Shown here: piece by piece, positions 1-12,729 of the stretch
Layout: each line of letters opens with the position of its first letter
Position numbering within the stretch: position 1 is the stretch's first letter
Assembly: GCF_050947875.1 (NCBI RefSeq)
Contig: NC_134572.1
Coordinates: 127,093,605-127,157,604 of the forward strand
Length of the DNA stretch: 64,000 nt
Source of the DNA: Dermacentor variabilis
Taxonomy: Eukaryota; Arthropoda; Arachnida; Ixodida; Ixodidae
Direction: 5' to 3'
Made by a program: the position numbers and the translations under genes
The notes under the pieces: model-generated
What the model saw: the letters and a program-made list of their open reading frames with translations, nothing else
Database searches by the model: none
What the model was told of the DNA's origin: nothing

Positions 1-171
1 TGATAGCACCTTCTTTTCAGAAGGTCCTGGGTTTGTCTCAATGTCGCCCGAAAGAAATAGGTTAGTAGGCAGTAAGGCCATATTTGTCAATATACATTTG
101 ATACACTGTGGGCAGGGCAGCAGCAACAAAAACCGGTCATCGCTACGGTACATAGGAATGTTTTTACTAAC

Positions 172-980
172 CTGTAGAGCAAAGCAGAAGTGATTGCTGG
201 TCATGTTGCCGGTACTGCTGCTGGCCTGCCCAATGACGAAAGGCGATGTTGCTCGGTCTTTTAAAGGAGCTTGGCAAGCCACTTGACTTCACAGTTGTCG
301 AGAAAGAGCAATACGCTCCTACTTGTGGAACGTAGGGCACCTTAATAACCCGACATCTGGCACGTGCCAGAGTTTCTGCAATCAGTTCATTGAAAACATC
401 CACGTTGATTGTCGTTGATGCGCAGTCGCAGGGCCACTGATGATTCCCGTGATGCATAGGCTCGTAGGTCTGGTTCACGCACGTTGCCGCGGAGTCACAG
501 CCATGCAGTGAAAGCGGTCCGCTCAGAGGGGCCGCCAAAATCTGTAGAGCAAAGCAGAAGTGATTGCTGAACATGTTGCCGATACTGCTGCAGGCCTGCC
601 CACTGACGAAAGGCGATGTTGCTCGGTCTTTTAAAGGAGCTCGGCAAGCCACGTGATGTGACGTCACAGTTGTCGAGAAAGAGCAATACGCTCTTACTTG
701 TGGAACGTAGGGCACATTAATCACCGGACATCTGGCACGTGCCAGAGTTTCTACAGTCAGTTCATTGAAAACATCCACGTCCAGTTTCGTTGATGCGCAA
801 CCGCAGGGCCACCGATGATTTCCGTGATGCATAGCTCGTAGGTCTGGTCCACCATGCACGTTGCCGCTGAGTCGCAGCCACGCAGTGAAAGCGGTCCCCT
901 CAGAAGGGCCACCAAAATCTGCAGAGCAAAGCAGAAGTGATTGCCGAACATGTTGCCGATATTGCTGCTGGCCTGCCCAA
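172..980. repeat. Tandem array, units of about 370 and 377 bp plus a partial third
   Basis: The same opening motif (CTGTAGAGCAAAGCAGAAG, with one change in the last copy) recurs at 172, 542 and 919, so the units are 370 and 377 bp, followed by about 60 bp of a third. The units are very similar over their whole length. The minus strand stays open from 1015 to 167 (282 codons), but neither unit length is a multiple of three, so adjacent units are read partly in different frames; the open frame is therefore probably a by-product of the repeat. Family unknown; it looks like a minisatellite or satellite fragment. It abuts a decayed LINE at about 1015. Confidence 0.9.
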
Positions 981-1015
981 TATGATAGCAAGAAACTATA
1001 ATAAAATAATATCAC

Positions 1016-2480
1016 ATCGCTTCGGAAACACGCCAGGAAGGTTCCAAGGAATAAGTGATGATTTAGTTTATAAATTTAGGAGCATAGAAACTTCTCAGGG
1101 TGTGAAATAAAATCCACATCAAAACAATGTAGTACCGTGTCACTGAATGGCCAAATACGACAGCTATAAACACGCCGTTAAGGCAGTCATTGAAATGACA
1201 CGCAATGTCACCATGACCGGTAACTATGGAGCCATTAATAGAAATTTGTAATACTGGTTTCTTTTTTCGATTAAATCATTCCAAAACTTTTTAGCTCCCC
1301 TAGAATGAAATTCGGCAGCACTGTAGTAAAGCAATGTTCTTTCGAAGACTGTACCGCATGTACAACATTTTCTATTAGTTCCTTTAGATGACCGATATGC
1401 ATGCGCTGTTTTTTTAACCTTTTTATCTTTCGCATCAGCTGGATTATTTCACGGGTTATTCAAGGCGTCTATCTACGAACTATAGTTTACGTTTGCTTGC
1501 CACAAATTTATTTATAAAGTAATGACACACACTTGAAACGACGCCAAAGTGTGTTCACGTCATTGTTAGTAAAATCAGTAAGGCATGTTTCCGCATGTTA
1601 TATAATGGATTCATCGTATGCGCGTGAGTAGACATTGAAAGAATGCTTGACAAGGTTTTTCAGTTTGGTAAATGTAACAACGGATATGCAAACACTGACA
1701 AGCAATTGGTCAGAAATCCCTTCCACAACTTGGATAGTTTATCCAAGTAATAGTGTCGGCAAAAATACCAAATCCAGAATAGCTTTGGAATTCCCTTGTG
1801 CTATTTGGATTAGGTAATGCGTTATAGATATCTTAATTGTACTGTTTAAATGATTGCTGTCGTGGGGAAGTGATTCAAAGCGCTGCCCATTAACGCCTGA
1901 CAGGTTAAGGTGCCCTATTAGTAGCAGTTTGTTTCTCTGGAATTGAGATATGTGCTTTTCCAGCTTGGCTAGATACTCAGAATCGGCATGAATAGGTTTG
2001 TGAATGGCACAGAAGAAAAAGTTATGGCCCTAGCACGAGAGCATTATGCATAAACATTCGATGCCGGGAATGTTTTCCATGAGAACAGCATTTATGTGCT
2101 CTTTATTAAGGACTGCCACGCCACCTAACCTGGAAGACCAATCGTCACGGAAAACTTGATAACGGTGTGGGGAAACATCCTCGCCAGCTATTTTATTCCG
2201 AAGCCGCGTCTCAGTTATGACACAAATGTGTGGGTCTTGTTCTAGTAGGGAAATCTCAAGAAGTTATGTTTTGTTTAATACGCTACGAGCGTTTCAGCCG
2301 ATTATACGCAAGTGCTTGTCACATTCTTGTGAATGGTGTCATGTTTCAAGCTCCTGCGAGTGTTGGTTCCTTATATTGACGCGCACGTTTTATGCATCAT
2401 CCCAGAGGAAAATATCTTATCAACCTTTATTTTGTCATGAAGTATATGTGTACTTTTTTACCCTGCAGTTTCTCGGCTTT
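1016..2480 (-). pseudogene. Decayed non-LTR retrotransposon ORF2, endonuclease region
   Basis: Read on the minus strand, broken frames give a recognisable apurinic-type endonuclease (exonuclease-endonuclease-phosphatase fold) of a LINE. CVITETRLRNKIAG lies near 2196-2230. A GGVAVL segment follows, then IPGIECLCIMLS, then GHLNLSGVN near 1905-1917 where active copies have GDFN. Further downstream (down to about 1020) come basic residues (ITREIIQLMRKIKRLKKQR) typical of the linker between endonuclease and reverse transcriptase. Several stops and frameshifts interrupt it, and no reverse transcriptase domain follows because the sequence stops at the tandem array near 1015. The endonuclease would nick target DNA during target-primed reverse transcription, but this copy cannot be functional. 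Clade is unresolved; CR1/Jockey-like is a guess from the linker style. Plus-strand ORFs in this interval are shadows. Confidence 0.8.
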
Positions 2481-4889
2481 TGCACTTTCCCACAGAAGCT
2501 TCCCCTTCTTCAGCGTCGCATGCTAGCAGTCATTTTGAATAGACATTCTTCAAGCAATGAAGACGTCTTCAAGCAATGCTTGCATTCGAAATAAATGCAC
2601 GCGGAATTTGTTTGCCAGCTTGCTACAGGGATTCAGAGCTCGGATGCAGTATTTCTCAATCTCGCAGGCGCCGTCAGATTTAGTCTTTCGAAGGTAACGC
2701 TTATAACGCCTTGTGGTTGAAGAGGCAAAAGCCACTTTCTCTGCAAGCGAAAATCAAGCGATGGTTTCCGTTAAGTGGATGTTTGTTAGGCGAAGTGAAG
2801 TGATAAAATTGGGTGGCATTTGCGTACGATAATTCAAGTGTCTTTTGGAGCGTGACTTTCGTGTGCAATGCAACAGAGTGTGTGGCAACTTTGTTATAAG
2901 TGTAGGAATGGGACAGAGTCTAGTTATTCCAGGATATGTACCAGGCTAAGGACCTGTGATCGTTTCAGGACCGGATATGACCAAGGGCTAACATCAAAGA
3001 GACATCCAACTCACTACAGAACACAATAACGTTTTTTTGGTCGAACTGGTGCTTGCTGAATGCCAATATTGTAACGCGAAACTGCCAGAAAGGAAAGATT
3101 AGCCGTGACAGAAAGAGCAGTAAGAAAGATAGCGCTTGCTTAGTATGCACAAATCCTGCAACATGTATATCGCCCGCGCACACTCGACACCATGGAACGG
3201 CAAAGAGAAACGAACGAGTCATTTTCCATGCGCCGTACTTAGCAATTTCATTTCCGCATTGTTTAGCGAAACAAATGTTTGACTAACACAAGCTTGACCA
3301 CAGAAATGAATATGACATACATCTAGCAGTTCCCGCGCTGTTTTATCTATGGTCCTGTCCAGGATCCTCACCTCAGAAAAGCATGGCTTACAAGCAGCAC
3401 GATCTGCAATGCACAGAAAGATGCGCGCTGTTTTCGCGGTGCCTCAGTAAACATTTGTTACTGTAGCGTCTTGTTTGTTTCTGCGCTGTCGGTCGCTGCC
3501 AATGTTTTTGTTATTCTTCCGCTACAAACTCATGCCATTCACTATGGAGCCTCGCGTGCCAACCTGCTGTAGTTAGCCACGTTTTGCACCTTTCCCTTTA
3601 CCGAATTCCCCAAATAGACCTGAAACCATCATTTAAATAACTTATTATATCTCTCACTGGTGGGTTCGTTACCCGCCAGAAGGCGTGCCATTACAAGGAA
3701 ACATTGCCTTGGAATCCCTGGTTTGTTTTGAGATTACGCTTGTAATCATTTATTGCCTTGAAATCGGTAATTCGGTAGAGAGCATGAGCACTGGCACGTT
3801 GCCTTTTATTGCACGCAATGCGGTAGTTTAATTGAACAGCTGCGTAGGGTAAGTGCGGGATCTACTGCGTGTTGCTGAACGTAAAGGCTTACTGTATGTG
3901 GCCAGGGGCTTCTCCGTGTACGGTACGCCCGGTACCAAAATTTTGTGATATTTCTGAATAGTTAAGAATTATAAAATAAATCTCACTTAACATGCATGGT
4001 TTCATATGTAGCATCTTTGATTATTAGTGAACTGAGTGTACGAGCTTTATTATTATACCGCTGCGTAAATCAGATTTGCCCCACGAAAAAGCTTTCCTTT
4101 GTTCAGAATGTAGCATGTACAATACAGCACATTACCGTAATACAATAAACTAAAATACTTTCTGCTAAAGTCTAGCCTTAATTTCGATACTGAGAGATCA
4201 GTACGGCAGCGCTAAACTTTGAAACATCATGCGATGCCATTCCGTGGAGCCAAGTAGTTAAGGTGAAACGTAATAATGTTAGCACCATCTAATCATTAAA
4301 GCTTTCTCCGAATTCGCTATGCCTTGTGAGTCCACCAAGTCTACGGTTTGACGCTATCAAGCCAGTGAACACCGGCATTTCCAAGAGAACGTGACCGTGG
4401 CGTATAAGGGAAATACAAAATGCTTAATAACGGATGTCGTCGCCCCGTTAACGTCACCAATCCACTTCTTTATATTCGTTTTATGGACGCCCGCAACAGG
4501 CTGTAAAAGCGAGGCACTCACGACTTGAGGATCCGCGCCCCATACGCGTGTTAGTTTAGGTTTCCGCTCAATGCGTCAGCTCCCAACGTCTACATCTTCG
4601 CTTCTGCTTACGTAGTGAGCGAACGAAGGATGACAGAAAAAAAAAAAGACGAAAAGATGAATGCCTTTCATCGGGCTTCTGCTAGCTGCCTGCAAGTCTC
4701 TGCTCTTTTCTCGCCCCTTGTGTCGACTCTCTCTCTCTAAGGGAAAAAAGATAAACACGATAAAAAAATCTTACAGCGTTGCTGTTACATCTCCTCTGCA
4801 CCTCAGTTGGTTTTCATAGTCCAGCCAGCGATTGTAGGGAGTGTGAAAGCTTTTGCTTCATTCGCTTAGATGTTTTTCCGCCGGCCTGA
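2481..4889. other. No recognisable gene
   Basis: About 2.4 kb of AT-leaning sequence. Open frames are 85 codons or fewer on either strand and overlap each other without codon bias. A pyrimidine-purine patch with A and CT runs lies at 4630-4760. Nothing further can be supported. Confidence 0.6.
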
Positions 4890-5617
4890 TGGTACGTTCA
4901 CACTGAGGAATCCGGCGTCTACAGCGAATGGAATTCTCCTGCCGCCAAAAATTGCGTAGTTCACACTGCTTGCGGACCGCGCCACCGGAAAGACATACAG
5001 CGCCATCTGCCCCATAAAGTGCTAACCTCCAATCAAGCGCGGTATATCCCGGATGTTCGCGCGGCTCGAAATTGCGCAGTTGTCTCCGCTCGCGTCGAGT
5101 TCGTGTGTTTATGTTACGCGTCTGCACCATTACTTGGAAAGACAATGATGAACCCCGAGCAAGAAGAGGCAGTACCGCTCGGCCTGTTGTCAAGCAACTT
5201 TCTGGCGATGCATGACGCGCAGAAGCATTCGCCGAAGCTCGCGACCGATCTTGTGCCACAAGTCGTCCTTCAGCACGTTGTCTTTGTGCTTCAAGTGGCG
5301 CTTATCGTAGAGGACTTGGTGGTTGCGCACCAGTTCGATGAGCATTTCGGATGTGTATGTCGCGGCGGACTTTGATGACTGCGACGACTGCGACATGACG
5401 TGAGACTCGGCCGCCATCTTTGGAAGTTCTGTTTCGCGCTCCCCGATTGGTCAGCGCCGTGCGGCGGCGAGGCAATCCGGCGGCAGCTGCCGCAAAAATC
5501 GGTACGGGAGCGATCGGCGCGGAAGGGGCTATTCCGGCGGATCTCGCCGCCGCCGAACTGGGTTCCGCCGAACTGGGCGCCGCTCCAGACGCCGAATGTC
5601 GCAGTGTGAACGGGGCA
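4890..5617 (-). mobile_element. Short TIR DNA transposon carrying a MADF-domain ORF
   Basis: The two ends are inverted repeats. The left end begins TGGTACGTTCACACTG and the right end, read on the minus strand, begins TGCCCCGTTCACACTG; the match continues through CGGCGTCT and AGCG, with 25 of 31 positions identical from GTTCACACTG onward. A possible 3-bp target duplication, TGA, sits at 4887-4889 and 5618-5620. The interior is GC-rich, unlike the flanks, and encodes the start of a MADF protein on the minus strand. Known PIF/Harbinger elements pair a transposase with a Myb/SANT or MADF protein and make 3-bp target duplications, so a non-autonomous Harbinger-type element is the best inference. 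No transposase is present. An extra internal GTTCACACTG at 4959-4968 suggests an internal rearrangement. Confidence 0.6.
5190..5417 (-). CDS. Truncated MADF-domain (Adf-1-like) protein
   Basis: 75 codons from ATG at 5417. The first 20 or so residues are Ser-rich, with a second possible start at Met8 (MSQSSQSSKS). Residues 24-60 match the N-terminal half of a MADF domain, a Myb/SANT-like DNA-binding fold: MLIELVRNHQVLYDKRH, then the spaced aromatics LYDK and DLWHKIG that mark helices 1 and 2. The normal domain is about 80-90 residues; here the third helix is missing because the frame leaves the motif after GRELRR and stops at 5190. The ORF lies inside a TIR element, so it is probably a degraded transposon accessory protein rather than a host transcription factor. 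Overlapping plus-strand ORFs are shadows. MADF assignment is fairly secure; activity is doubtful. Confidence 0.65.
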   Translation of the reverse strand: MAAESHVMSQSSQSSKSAATYTSEMLIELVRNHQVLYDKRHLKHKDNVLKDDLWHKIGRELRRMLLRVMHRQKVA

Positions 5618-6585
5618 TGACCCTCTGCACTCGGCTCTCGTCGTCATCTTGATTGCAATCAGCGCGCTGAACAATACAGGAAATCGGGCGTCCTGTCAGC
5701 ATAAATTGATATGCGATTAAAAAAAAACTCCTCAAAATGCCCGTTACTCCTGCGGTTACAAAAGGGAGACACGCAATAGTTCTACGGCGGGATCCTTAGT
5801 ACGATGTAATTCGACAGTTCGCCCCACGAACTAACAGAAGGCGTGGCGGTTGAAAAAAAAATTGAAAAAAAGAACGCTTTAGCTCCCGCGGAACCTAGGC
5901 CACGTATTTAGTTGTCCAATTCAAAGCCTCAATTTATAGTATGTTTTTTTAGGCCTACGCAATGTTCCATTTAATTTAGAACCACCATGCCTTAACGGAG
6001 CAAGAAATTCATGCATGCCGTGAAAAGCATGTCCGGTGAATTTTTGTGGCTGACTGTACGCATGAATTAAGCTGCTCTTATAAATGCTGCTGAACCTCAA
6101 ATGGCAGCACCGTTGTGCAGTTGGTGCCTACTTGTTCATGTGTGAGCTCATGCTTGCAGCACATGTCATATCGAGCTGCGGCGCCAATCGCGTGTTTTGA
6201 GCCTGTCCTTCCGCCTCTCTCTTTCTATCTTTCTCGTATTTCTATTCCCCTCCCCCAGTGTAGGCTAGCGAACCAGACACTTTTATAGTTTATGTGCTTG
6301 CCTCTTGTCTATCTTTTCTCTCTCCTCCTCTTGGCCCCAAGCAAAAAGCGTCAATAATTTGTTGCTTCCAGCCTTCCAGGGAACTAGTGTTTCTGCTGGC
6401 GTAAGCATCGGAGCAGCGGCCTCATTCATTGAGGTAACTGAACGCAGCTAGCATTTTTGTGAACGTGGTTTCCTCGCTTGGCATATCTGTGTCCGGCAGA
6501 TGGTGCGTCAAAATAAAAGGCAGACCGTATTCAACTGCTTATAGCAAGTGTTTGAGCGAACAATTTTAAACGTTTTTGAAAGTTG
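5618..6585. other. No recognisable gene
   Basis: AT-rich sequence with short A and T runs and a CT-rich stretch at 6210-6345. No ORF above about 68 codons and no repeat recognised. Confidence 0.6.
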
Positions 6586-6589
6586 CCTG

Positions 6590-6960
6590 TGGCGGATAAC
6601 ACAATTCTATATAGTTCATGACCTGGTCTACTAGAAGAGGCGGACACGCACAAAAAATTTAAATGCATAACCAACCAATCGACAAAAATTCACTACTTTG
6701 TGAAGTAGTGAATTACCCACGGCACATATTGCAATTTAAAAATTCTAGCCGGGGAGTTCTCAAGGCGGATTCACTCGGAACGAATACCCAGGATGACAGC
6801 AGTTTAGAGATAGTAGTTGCCGAACTTTTCGGAGAAATGCATTGGCGTTCCACTTACGCTTGTGCTTCAATGCATAAAACGACGTTTTCTTATGAAAGTA
6901 AGTGGAGCGCATTTTTCACCGCAAGTTTGACGGCACATATCTCATAAACGGTTCAGTCCA
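6590..6960 (+). repeat. Dispersed AT-rich repeat fragment (family shared with 12730-13590 and 59600-59860)
   Basis: Shares CGGCACATATTGCAATTTA (6720-6738) with 12910-12928, together with matching flanks: a CACAATTCTA block upstream and a CGTTCCACT block downstream at similar spacing. It also holds a perfect inverted repeat, TTCACTACTT-TGTG-AAGTAGTGAA, near 6690. Non-coding; probably an old non-autonomous DNA transposon, class unknown. Confidence 0.55.
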
Positions 6961-9900
6961 CACACTTCGAGTAGACCAGCTCACGGACTGGAATTGTGCT
7001 ATTTGGCCACAGGCATTTTCTTTTAAATGAAAGTAGTCGCTGAAACAACTTGTAGAAGCTACGTTGCCGCCTACCCTCACATGGAGAAACTGGCGAAACA
7101 TATTTAATACCACTGTGCTCAAAGTTCCATGCCCGATCATGGAGCGAGACAAAATCAGCGTCCGCGATATAGCACACGAGGCTGCGAGATTAACAAAAAT
7201 TGTTTTTTTTGTTTTAATTGTAATTAAAGAGGAAATTGCTGGAACTGTTGATGTTGGAGAATGGTTTAAGTGTAGCTCGAGAAGTCAGTAGCTGTCTGCG
7301 TTCCGCGTTTCTGTGCACGTTTACGCCGATGGTAAAATCAATTTTTGCTGTCGGCGGTCACATCGATCCCAGGAAGGCACTTGGAAGGCTGTGTCTCTCC
7401 AGGAATGCCAAACGCCCAGCAAAATTACCGGAAGCTCGCTCTGTGATAATTCAAACAGAACAAAACAAACGACGTGTTGCTGGGAGAGGATCACCTTCGC
7501 GAGCGAAAGCCACGGCACGAGCACCTGTGCGCGAGGCTCGTGCTTTGCGCGAATGCCGCAACTTAGCAAAAATGTAACCCTGCAGAAATGTAGTTTAACA
7601 AATAACTAAAACGCGCCGCACACGACGGATGAGGGAAAGTGAAATCTACCGTGTTGCCCCCTCCTAAGCGAGTGTAACCCTGAAGTCACTTTCATCATGG
7701 GGGTGGGGGATCGTCGCTGAGCTTCATGCTCAAGTGGACGGTCTGCCAGCCGAGACTTTAATTAAAGAAAGCAGATCCGCCTAGCGCAGGGGTGGAGCAG
7801 GGCGAATTCTTCGGCGGGGCGAAGAAACTCGCCGTCGATGCGTTTGCAGCATGAGCACTGCAGAGTTGAGCCGTGCTGCCGTCCTATACGATTTTTGAGC
7901 TCAACCCTTCGGTTCAACCGCGCGCTGCACTACTGCGTAGCACATGTTAGAATGCTTATTTTCAGACCCGAGTTGTGACGGCGGTTTACTTATGACGGTC
8001 TCCTTATATACGCGGTACTTGGTGCGATAGTGTTTCGTCGTAATAGTCTTGGAGATGCCCATGAAAATGGCGATTCCATGAAATCATCGCCGAAGGTGCA
8101 ATGAGCTGAGAAAGGGCGTGTACTCTGCCTGAGAACCTAGAAAGTTTTCCAAGAGGAGAGAGGTAATATGGAAAAGGCCAGATCCTTTCTAGTTCCTTGC
8201 CTAAGGAGAGGCACAGGACTAGATTTCGTCCATTGCCTACCCTACACTGCACACGTGGGTAGGGACAGGGGAGAGTAATAATGAGAGAAGAGAGAGGGAC
8301 TCTCGTATTGATAGAGAGCGCTCGACAAGGGGCAGCGTGTATATTAACAGGGCACTCAAAGTCCTCCAGTAATTTAGCTATTGTACTTCCAACGACACAA
8401 GTTGCCCCAGCTGAGCTTCGAAATCTACATCCTGTCCTTGTGACTTGCGCGAAGTGGTACTATTTTAAGTATTCTTTCAAAGTATTAAAATATGCATTCA
8501 GTTAAGGAAAAACAAAATGACTTTCATCGCTCTGTGCATTGGTAAAGCGCAGCGCATGGGCTTTTACTTACATGTCATAGATACAATGGCAAAAATCCAC
8601 AAGAATTAGTTTAAATTTACAAATTTGAAGTATTCAAGCCTATAGTGTCGACATATCTTATGATGACTCAATAATGTCGCTTCGTGATGTCTTGACAAGA
8701 GTTAGCAAACGTACGTCAAATATGTCAACAAAGACTACATCGTTCGGAAGTGCGCTAGCATCAGATAATTGCGTGTTCAGCTTAACTCTTTCCTCATTCG
8801 AGTACTACTTTGCATTGTACTACAATGCATATATAGAAGTATGGTACCACCACAAACATTATCCGACGAAGAAAGATATGAAATGGGTATATCAGTAATA
8901 TACACAGCCATCCCCTACTACGTGATGATGTACAGAATAAAATGCCAATGAATTCTTGCTTCTGAGACTGGACTAGCATGCACATCTTATTCTTGATGTA
9001 AAGCCACACTCTCCCCTTAACCTGAACAACCACGACACATCTTTATCGGCCTAATTCTAAGAAGTGCAGGCTGTGTTTAAGGAATGAATATCGAAAGCCT
9101 TGAATTGAAGACATCTTAGCTTTGCAGTTTCGAGGCACCTCGAGCAGAAATCTCCAGTTCCATCAGTGAAGAAAAAAACAGGTGATTAAGATGTGCTCAC
9201 GTTTAGCATGATGAAGGCTATACATCTACATTTGGTCCTCATTGAAGCAAACCGACCAATACCGAGCAGACTGCGGAACTGTAGAGGCTTTTTATGCCCT
9301 GCATATGCTATCCTGGACAGATTTAAAGAGAGATTACTAGAGCGCGTTATTTAGATTCCGCTGTCACTGTTTCTAATGATGTGGCGGCATAATTATAGTG
9401 CGCTTAGTTTATTGCCTAACAGATTTTTGACGGCTGGATATCATTAGTACGAAACCACGCTCTCTGAATTGTTATTTGGTCGAAAAAATTAATCTCTTTG
9501 ATAACCTCCCGTTCATGTCTCATTCGTACACGAAACTATACACAGCTGTGCTTAACCGGCTACAGTCTCTCAACAAATCAATATGGAGAATTTAAGGCAA
9601 AACAATAATTTCAGCAGGCGGAAACTTATGACCGTGGCTCTATAGAGAACTAGCTTTTACAGACGTGTAACATCGTTGTGATAGTCACTAATACGCTCTT
9701 TATTTGGTGCATTGGAGTAATTAACTTCCAAACTAATACCATTTACAAACATACTGCAGTAATTTGATACCGGTCTGTAATCAAGACTGACTTGATACTC
9801 TGGCGTCAGTTTCAAGACGTCTGTCCCCATAGGTCTGGCGAAAATACATTGGCGTTCCCAGAACCACTTTCCCACAAACCCTTCTTTAAGTCCTACGTAC

Positions 9901-10189
9901 AAAACTAACGCAGGTAGTCGCTGACAGCCGAGAATACTGGAGAGTCGTGGTAACCTATAGCCGACGCGATCGTGGGAGTCGGCACACGCTGATGTGCGAG
10001 GAAGGAATGACGAAGAGATGCGCAAAGGTGCCTGTGCCCCAAAAGGTCAAGGCCCGCTTAACTCAACGCTGTGCATACAGGCGCCGGCTGGACGCGTGGG
10101 CGGCTTTACCGGCAAGCATTATACCAGCGTGTGCCCTGCACGTCAACGGTAAGTGCTCAGATCCACGAGGCACGCGGCGCAGCAGGCAG
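6961..10189. other. No recognisable gene
   Basis: Many overlapping ORFs of 60-122 codons on both strands. The longest, 9657-10025 on the minus strand (122 codons), has no motif I recognise and no clear codon bias. Nothing supported. Confidence 0.5.
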
Positions 10190-10522
10190 TCATTTTAAGC
10201 ACGCGAAACAGGAGCTGTCACTTTGAGGCGCGGTAGACTGTGCCACCCCATAGAGTGCTCGGTGCTTTGAGAAGAGGACAAAATAAGAATGAAAAATGAG
10301 TCTTCTGATGGAGGCCTGCCGCGCGGCGTCACTTATCTCTCTTCCATTCCGTAAGCTTGTAAGGCGATGATCCGAGTTCAGTAAAGACGACTCGAGTGCT
10401 AGGCGAGAATTACGTACCCACTTCACAAACGCGTTCTCGATGGGGTTCCAAAATGGGCGTACGGGGGAATTACAGCTTACCGACTCCGAATAAAGGTCGC
10501 CAAGCATATCGCTATTTACCAA
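10190..10522 (-). pseudogene. Possible DDE-transposase C-terminal fragment
   Basis: 110 open codons. Residues 19-38 read NSPVRPFWNPIENAFVKW, which resembles the conserved block around the last catalytic acid of IS630/Tc1-mariner-like DDE transposases (canonically YSPxLNPIExxxxxxK). The Asn-Pro-Ile-Glu core and the following Lys-Trp are present. The preceding catalytic Asp motifs are not visible upstream and the N-terminus is not homologous to anything I recognise. If real, it is a remnant of a DNA transposon that lost most of its length. A chance match over one short motif is the main alternative. Confidence 0.35.
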
Positions 10523-12729
10523 AAGTATAAGGTATAGGCCATTTCTTCTAGGAAGTATATAGTTTCGTAGAGCGAACTGGCGCTTTTTCGTTCAGTGGCT
10601 GACTTTCATTGAAGCCGTCTATTTATTTAGATTAACGTAACACAGACTTCGCAAAGATACGTAAGAACCCCTCCGCCGAATGCAGTCCTACTGCAGTCTT
10701 TATATTACAGTCGCAAGTCCGCTACATTTAAGCCAATGCAGCTGTTCTGTCTATCAGACCACGTAGAACTGCATGCTCTTAACTCCGACAGTGTCGGTAT
10801 CCACAAACCATGCCTTAAGTAAAGTACTTTCGCTTGCCTCATATTGCGTTTTTGTTGCATTGACGCTATCTTCAGCTGTTGCTTGCCCCGGTCAACCATT
10901 CTTAGGACTCCTTTCCACAAACAGCGCGTTTTGCAGCGAGTGTACTTCATTCCATAAGCACAGCTGATGTTGCCGTTATTTCTCATCTGCCATGCTTAAA
11001 ACCGAAGTTGCGGTCGAGCTTCTAATGACTTCAGCCGATTATTTTAAAACGTGGATCATACTTACCCACACACAAAAAAAACGTGCCCCAAGTCAAATAA
11101 GAACAGACAGCAACACATTGCAACAATTCCAGCAACAGCGTCCCACGTTCGCTGCCTTCACATCCCTCAGGCTAGCTTACGGGCCTCGAGGGCCAATAGA
11201 GAGCCCTAGGCGCAGTTTGATCTATCAAAACAACTTCAACGGCAGCTAGAACAGCACAAGTTGTGCACAAGCCCGTGCACCTTTGTGGAGACATTTATCA
11301 TTAGGTTAAAACAGGATAGGACTACAATGTCCAAAAGCACATCTGACAGCAATACTGCGCCTTCCTTTGGGTTAATCCCAGGCCTTCTAGGCAGAGTAGG
11401 CACGAGTCAGGTGCTACAGAGCAAGTCCTTCAAAAGTGACAAGCGAAAGTTTCGAGTTTCTAACAAGTGAACATTACCTGCCGTGGCTGTGCCCGGAAAT
11501 GAAAACTTCGTGAGAGAAGGTTCTAAGATCCGCCAGTGCAAAGGCTGATTAAAGTGGCAGTAAAGTAATGGGCATTGGCACATGGGCATTAAGTTTGATT
11601 TGCCACTTTTAGATTTTTTTTTGCAATGGAAGGAGCCTGTAGGCTTTCCTTCAGGTTGCTGCATGAAAAACCTGCTCGAATTTCAAGAAACAAAAAGTAC
11701 GGTATTATTTATAGCCTCCACAGAAAGAAGTCCTGCCCTAAACGAAATAGTTATAGTAACCGGAGAGAGGCTTCGTACTGTAGACAGCCTTCACGAATGT
11801 GTTGGCCGCTTGGAAAAGAATACAACCTTCATGGTTACATACGCACAAAAGGAGCACCATTTTAGATGGTCGACCATGGTTTGCAAAACAATTGAGCCAC
11901 TTAACCTTGCTTAATATTTACGGTAAGATAAAGCAAGGTGGAACTACGAGGAGAACCATGTCGAGATTCGACAACGATCGACCGGAACAGTATGTACTGA
12001 CTGGCGAATTTTGTCCAGGCCAAAACATCTATAAAAAGACCTTGTACGTCAAAATAAAGGATAGTGCCATCATTTTGTTGCGAAGGGTGGTAATATACGA
12101 TTTCAATGCCACATGATTGCATTGCCACATACTTAGCACTTCCTTACTCCGTCTACACAATCGAGTAACTGTGAAAACGTATTAAATGTCCCAAAAATAT
12201 GCACAAAATTTCATTAGCTTGGAATTGAACTATGCGCATTTTCGAATGTGCTGCTGTATTTATTATTGTAGTTCCTAAAATAACCAAATTTATAGCCAGG
12301 AATTAGAACATTCTTATAAAATTAGGCGTTCATCACAAGAAATACGCTGACACAACTCACACAAGCCTCAGGCTCATCCACTATAAAACATTAGATTATT
12401 TCTGGCTGTACCTTATACAGGTTACATTTATACCTGCCAAGAAGTTAATTTCATACGGTCCACAAATGATTGATACATTCAGGCACCTGAACTTCAGTCA
12501 CTGCGTAAGACAAAAATAACCCGTTGACCATATAGGAATTTTCTAATCACTGAGCACGTTCTTTTAAAAAGAAACGAGCTTTCGGAAACACTACACTCGG
12601 CACGTACCTTTCTGTCGCAGAAGCCGCTCATTTTTGAGTCCGCTTTTCTTTCACAGGCAAGCTAGCACCTCATTATGTGCTTGTGTAGTAGAGAAGCATA
12701 ATAAACTATTTGCAGAGAGGTGTGCTCAC
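10523..12729. other. No recognisable gene
   Basis: AT-rich stretch with overlapping ORFs up to 110 codons (11582-11914 plus strand), none with a recognised motif. Several reading frames stay open in parallel, which argues for chance. Confidence 0.5.
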
